DNA of 64,000 bases from Zeugodacus cucurbitae (lineage: Eukaryota > Arthropoda > Insecta > Diptera > Tephritidae): the NCBI RefSeq assembly GCF_028554725.1, contig NC_071668.1, forward strand, positions 74,517,719 to 74,581,718, read 5' to 3'. Below are positions 60,841-64,000 of this stretch, one piece after another. Position 1 is the first letter of the stretch, and every line of letters starts with the position of its first letter. The position numbers and the translations under genes were made by a program. The notes beneath the pieces were generated by a model. The model did not search any database and was not told the DNA's origin. It was given only the letters and a program-made list of their open reading frames with translations.

Positions 60841-63774
60841 GATCAACAGATCATTCGAGTAAATGTATGGATATTTATCACTGTTATGCTGCATTTCACT
60901 GTGCTGGCAACTTTCGCAGCTTAAAAGTGATAGTTTAGGTGTTATGATAGTGATCAGATTGGTAAGTATTAGGATTATCGATCGGTATATTAATTTAGTC
61001 CTTGATAGTAAGGAACACTTGATAATTTTTGCTAATTTTTTCTAATAGTGTATGACAATTTACATAATGAAACTAGTCTCATCTTCCAAACAGTGTTACA
61101 AAATTTTTTTTTAGTCTCGTAGGAAGATATTGAAAACTAGGTATATGATCACCTAATCCTTTATATGTTGAGGCAATCGTTCGATATGAACAGCATAAAT
61201 CGATCAACTTTTCGTACATAAAACTATCAAAACACAATTAAAATAAACTTTTAATGAGTCTAATGTAGAGTTGTAACCTCTATGATCAATTATCCAACAG
61301 CTAAGATCATATGATCATGGTTCATACGTCCCATATTTGAGCAACTGATCAACAATAGAGGATTAGGTTAAGCTTATACAAATTTTTACAGAGCCTGAGA
61401 CGTTCTTAGAGCATTTTTGAGTAGCGAGTAACTCAAGACACATTTTGTATAAGACCTCAATCTCATTAACACACTTTAATACGTTCATTAGATCATCAAA
61501 ATAAGTGATCGTGCGTTCATTTCACTGATCACAGAACAGCCATTCATTTTATTTCTGTATACACTTATAATGGTATTATATTCTTTAAACCAAAGGACTC
61601 CTACCTCTGCGCCTATCCAGTCAATTTCAAATTACCCACATAACAACCTTGCCACGTTTTGTTTACTTTATTAGCTCCTCAAGTCGTATTTTCCACAGCG
61701 CTACACTTCAGCTGCTGTAAGAGTAGTCTCTATTCTCTTAATCGTCCCAACTACTTCTCAACTATAATTTTATTTGCATTGCTTGACGATCAGTTGCCAG
61801 CGCATGATCGTAGGTTCGTTGCATACCACAAAAGATTATATGTTTACAGATCAATCAGTTTTTATGCCCGCGTGTAGTTGCCACAAGCTGCCACAAACGA
61901 ACTTTACTTATAAACTGTGGAGCTGAGCTATTTTTAAAGCGCCGTTTGGTTCGTTAAAAAAATTTGCCTAGAGTTTTTGTCTTATTTACTGCCGCAGCGT
62001 GGTTGCAGCGGTGGTACTATTGAGTGGTAGGACCACCAGCAAAGCCTTTGAGAAATTGCATAATTATAGCGCCGTTTTTTCGCGATGCAAATACTTGTTG
62101 TTTTCGCGTTGTAGATCAGTTTTTATTAGAGAAATATATATGTCGTGCTTTTGCTTTCATTTCATTGTGATTTGCTGATTTGCTCGAATTAACGGACACT
62201 TCAGGCGACAGCTGCCAGCAGAATTTTGAACTTTTTTTCGGAAAAAATTATTTATTAAGCCTCCTGGCATCTTTTACTTTAGTGCTCGAGTAAAAATTTA
62301 TTTGAAAATTTCAAAAATCGCAGCGCTCATGGAGGATAAGCTGTTGTAGATGATGTGGATTGTTTTCACGATCGTTTAGATCACAACACGATCGATCTGT
62401 GATCTGCGCAGTATCAGTTACCAAGTTTTTACTACTGTTTATTGTACATTAAGTCATTAATTTCACGGTCAGACTTCAGTTATCTTCAGTCTGCAATTTG
62501 TTATTTGCATCTTGATCGCTTAGACAATCGATCGCGCACATCTAACCGTATCTGATGGTGGTGTGATTGTGTCTTTTAAGCTTGCTTAGTGGCATTTATT
62601 AATTTTCCTCTATCAAATGTATATTTTTTCCGCTTGGTTTCGCCTTTTCCGCGCAAGATTAATGAATGCGATTGTTTAAATGTAAATTTTTTTCAACGAT
62701 AAAGTCAACGCTGCATTTTTTCCATAAGGCATAAATGTCGCCTTATGATTGATCGTGTGCGTAGATCGCTTATTAGTAGTAATGGTGATCATGCTGACGA
62801 TCAGGTTACATATACGCGTAAGCGTTGATGATCTTCAGCATACACCTGTTTTAGTGGCGGCTTTGTTTTGTACGCCATTTGTGCAGACTCATTTGTTGTC
62901 TACCAAACAAACAGTCAGTCGTTTGTTTATTTTCACAAAGTCATTGCAATCAGTTGCAACGCGAAGATCACTACTCGGATACGAAAAGATCAATTTATTT
63001 ATTATTATTATTTCGTTTTGTGCTGCGTACGTTGTATGGATGTATTTGGTGTACAGCATTCTTGGCGCTCAGCACTTTTCCAGCTACGCCACTTCAACTT
63101 CATTTACTTTATTATACACTTGATCGCGCACAAGTATTGCGATATACGGCACGATAGCAGCGTGTAACTGCCACATTGCCATGACTAAATCAAGATCAGC
63201 GTATAAATCACGGTCGACTGTGTTGTTGTTGCGCTTGCTGTTGTGTGGCAGCTATTACCGGCATACTAGTGATCAGCGCGGACAGAAAATGTAAATAACC
63301 TTAAGTGATCTGCAACTGATCGCTCAAAGATACGCGTGCGGATCATGCAACAAATTAAAATTTGCAGGCCAAAGAGAGAATGCGGTGATGGTATCAGGAT
63401 GAGCAAATGCATACACGTCGCTTATGCGGCCTGCTTAGTGATTACCTTAGTCTTTGACTAGATAAGATCACTAAAGAAATCAGCAACATTCAAACTTTTT
63501 ATTTCAAACTGCGCGCGTCGCCATTACATACTGATTAAGACAGTTGTGGCAATATGCTGTTGGCTTGCCGCGTTCAAAAGTGAGTCAGCGGTAGCGCCGC
63601 GCTCCTACGTCGACGATCAGCACGAGGATCAGTTGAAATTAAAAGACGCGCGCTTGCTTAACCGTTTATTTCCTTAAACGCTGCGCTTCCAAACATTGAC
63701 TTGAATTGGAATAACAATAACAACCACGCGCGCAAACTAAATAAATATTTGCGCTTGTTGCCGCCTTTGATCTT
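60841..63774. promoter_or_regulatory. GATC-dense region, candidate regulatory DNA
   Basis: About 41 GATC tetramers were counted by eye over 2.9 kb, one per ~70 bp, against about 10 expected at roughly 40% GC. 53640-56220, of similar size, has none. Many occur as TGATC, CGATCG or GATCA, with local bursts at 61290-61315, 62390-62410, 62750-62830 and 63300-63355. Spacing is irregular and no tandem unit is evident. No gene is called here. Which protein, if any, recognises the motif is unknown. Confidence 0.4.
63760..63774 (+). promoter_or_regulatory. consensus TCF/Pangolin site
   Basis: GCCGCCTTTGATCTT contains CCTTTGATCTT, the preferred HMG-domain site of TCF (Pangolin in flies). The preceding GCCGCC overlaps it and resembles the helper site read by the TCF C-clamp. 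Only one clear site was seen, so a Wnt response is a suggestion only. Confidence 0.35.
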
Positions 63775-64000
63775 GGCGCACCGTAAATCCTTTTTTCCGG
63801 CTACTCTACTGAAATCAAAATGTACGCGGTCAAGATTTATTTCTTTCGTGTCGGTGTATTTGGGCGCATTTCAAAAGTCGTGTTTTTGCATTGTTACTCT
63901 ATTTGTTTGTTGTTTGTTAGTTAGTTTTTTTTTGTTGTCACTACTTGTTTAGCGCGTTGTTTTCTACGCTTCTACAGATATTTTTTTTTGGTATTTCTTG
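63775..64000. other. non-coding to the window end
   Basis: T-rich sequence (TTGTTTGTTGTTTGTTAG, long T-runs) without a recognised feature. Confidence 0.4.

Noticed and set aside
1..64000. CRISPR arrays, bacterial operons, tRNA or rRNA genes
   Set aside because: No spaced direct-repeat array, no prokaryotic gene organisation and no recognisable tRNA or rRNA sequence was seen. Splice sites and repeats indicate an insect nuclear genome. A tRNAscan run was not possible.

Overview
The window looks like nuclear DNA of a higher fly, most likely a tephritid fruit fly (Bactrocera/Ceratitis type). The reasons are an insect laminin alpha exon with consensus GT/AG splice sites, CAG-coded glutamine tracts, AT-rich non-coding DNA full of short CATA/GTTGTT simple repeats, and many decayed mariner, Tc1, hAT and LINE copies. 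There are no bacterial operons and no CRISPR array. The species is inferred from the repeat landscape and was not tested.

Layout. The left edge (241-1600, minus strand) is one exon of a laminin alpha chain. It encodes five laminin-type EGF repeats, the start of a sixth, and most of a laminin IV type A domain. It best fits wing blister (wb). Nothing resembling its upstream exons (laminin N-terminal domain, earlier EGF repeats) was seen up to 64,000, so most of the window is probably one very large wb intron. About 45 kb into it, on the same strand, lies the first coding exon of a second gene (45554-46832). That exon encodes a signal peptide and a basic, Q/H-rich secreted protein and ends at a clean splice donor. 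The protein is not recognised; a faint resemblance of its last residues to the start of a Spaetzle-type cystine knot is offered only as a hypothesis.

The rest is transposon wreckage and non-coding DNA. Identified are: a hAT element with an exact 8-bp target duplication (3714-4807); a Tc1 remnant split by a LINE (9030-10480); two mariners with matching ends (13120-14249, 16429-18683); a mariner-derived MITE (30431-30759); pogo/Tigger-like MITEs; four truncated copies of one reverse-transcriptase LINE; three RNase-H-bearing LINE tails; two RTE-like 3' tails; and four copies of an abundant ~1-1.3 kb repeat, called family R here. Two nests are reciprocal: one mariner sits inside an R copy, and another R copy sits inside a different mariner.

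Non-transposon structure that stands out: a ~1 kb A-rich degenerate tandem array (25110-26120); a 418-bp tandem duplication carrying a GTTGCCACCT motif (55074-55910); a dense TGACA/TGTCA cluster (59264-59731); and about 41 GATC tetramers in 2.9 kb at the right end (60841-63774), ending in a consensus TCF/Pangolin site. The last two may be regulatory DNA of the host gene. All counts and alignments were made by eye.
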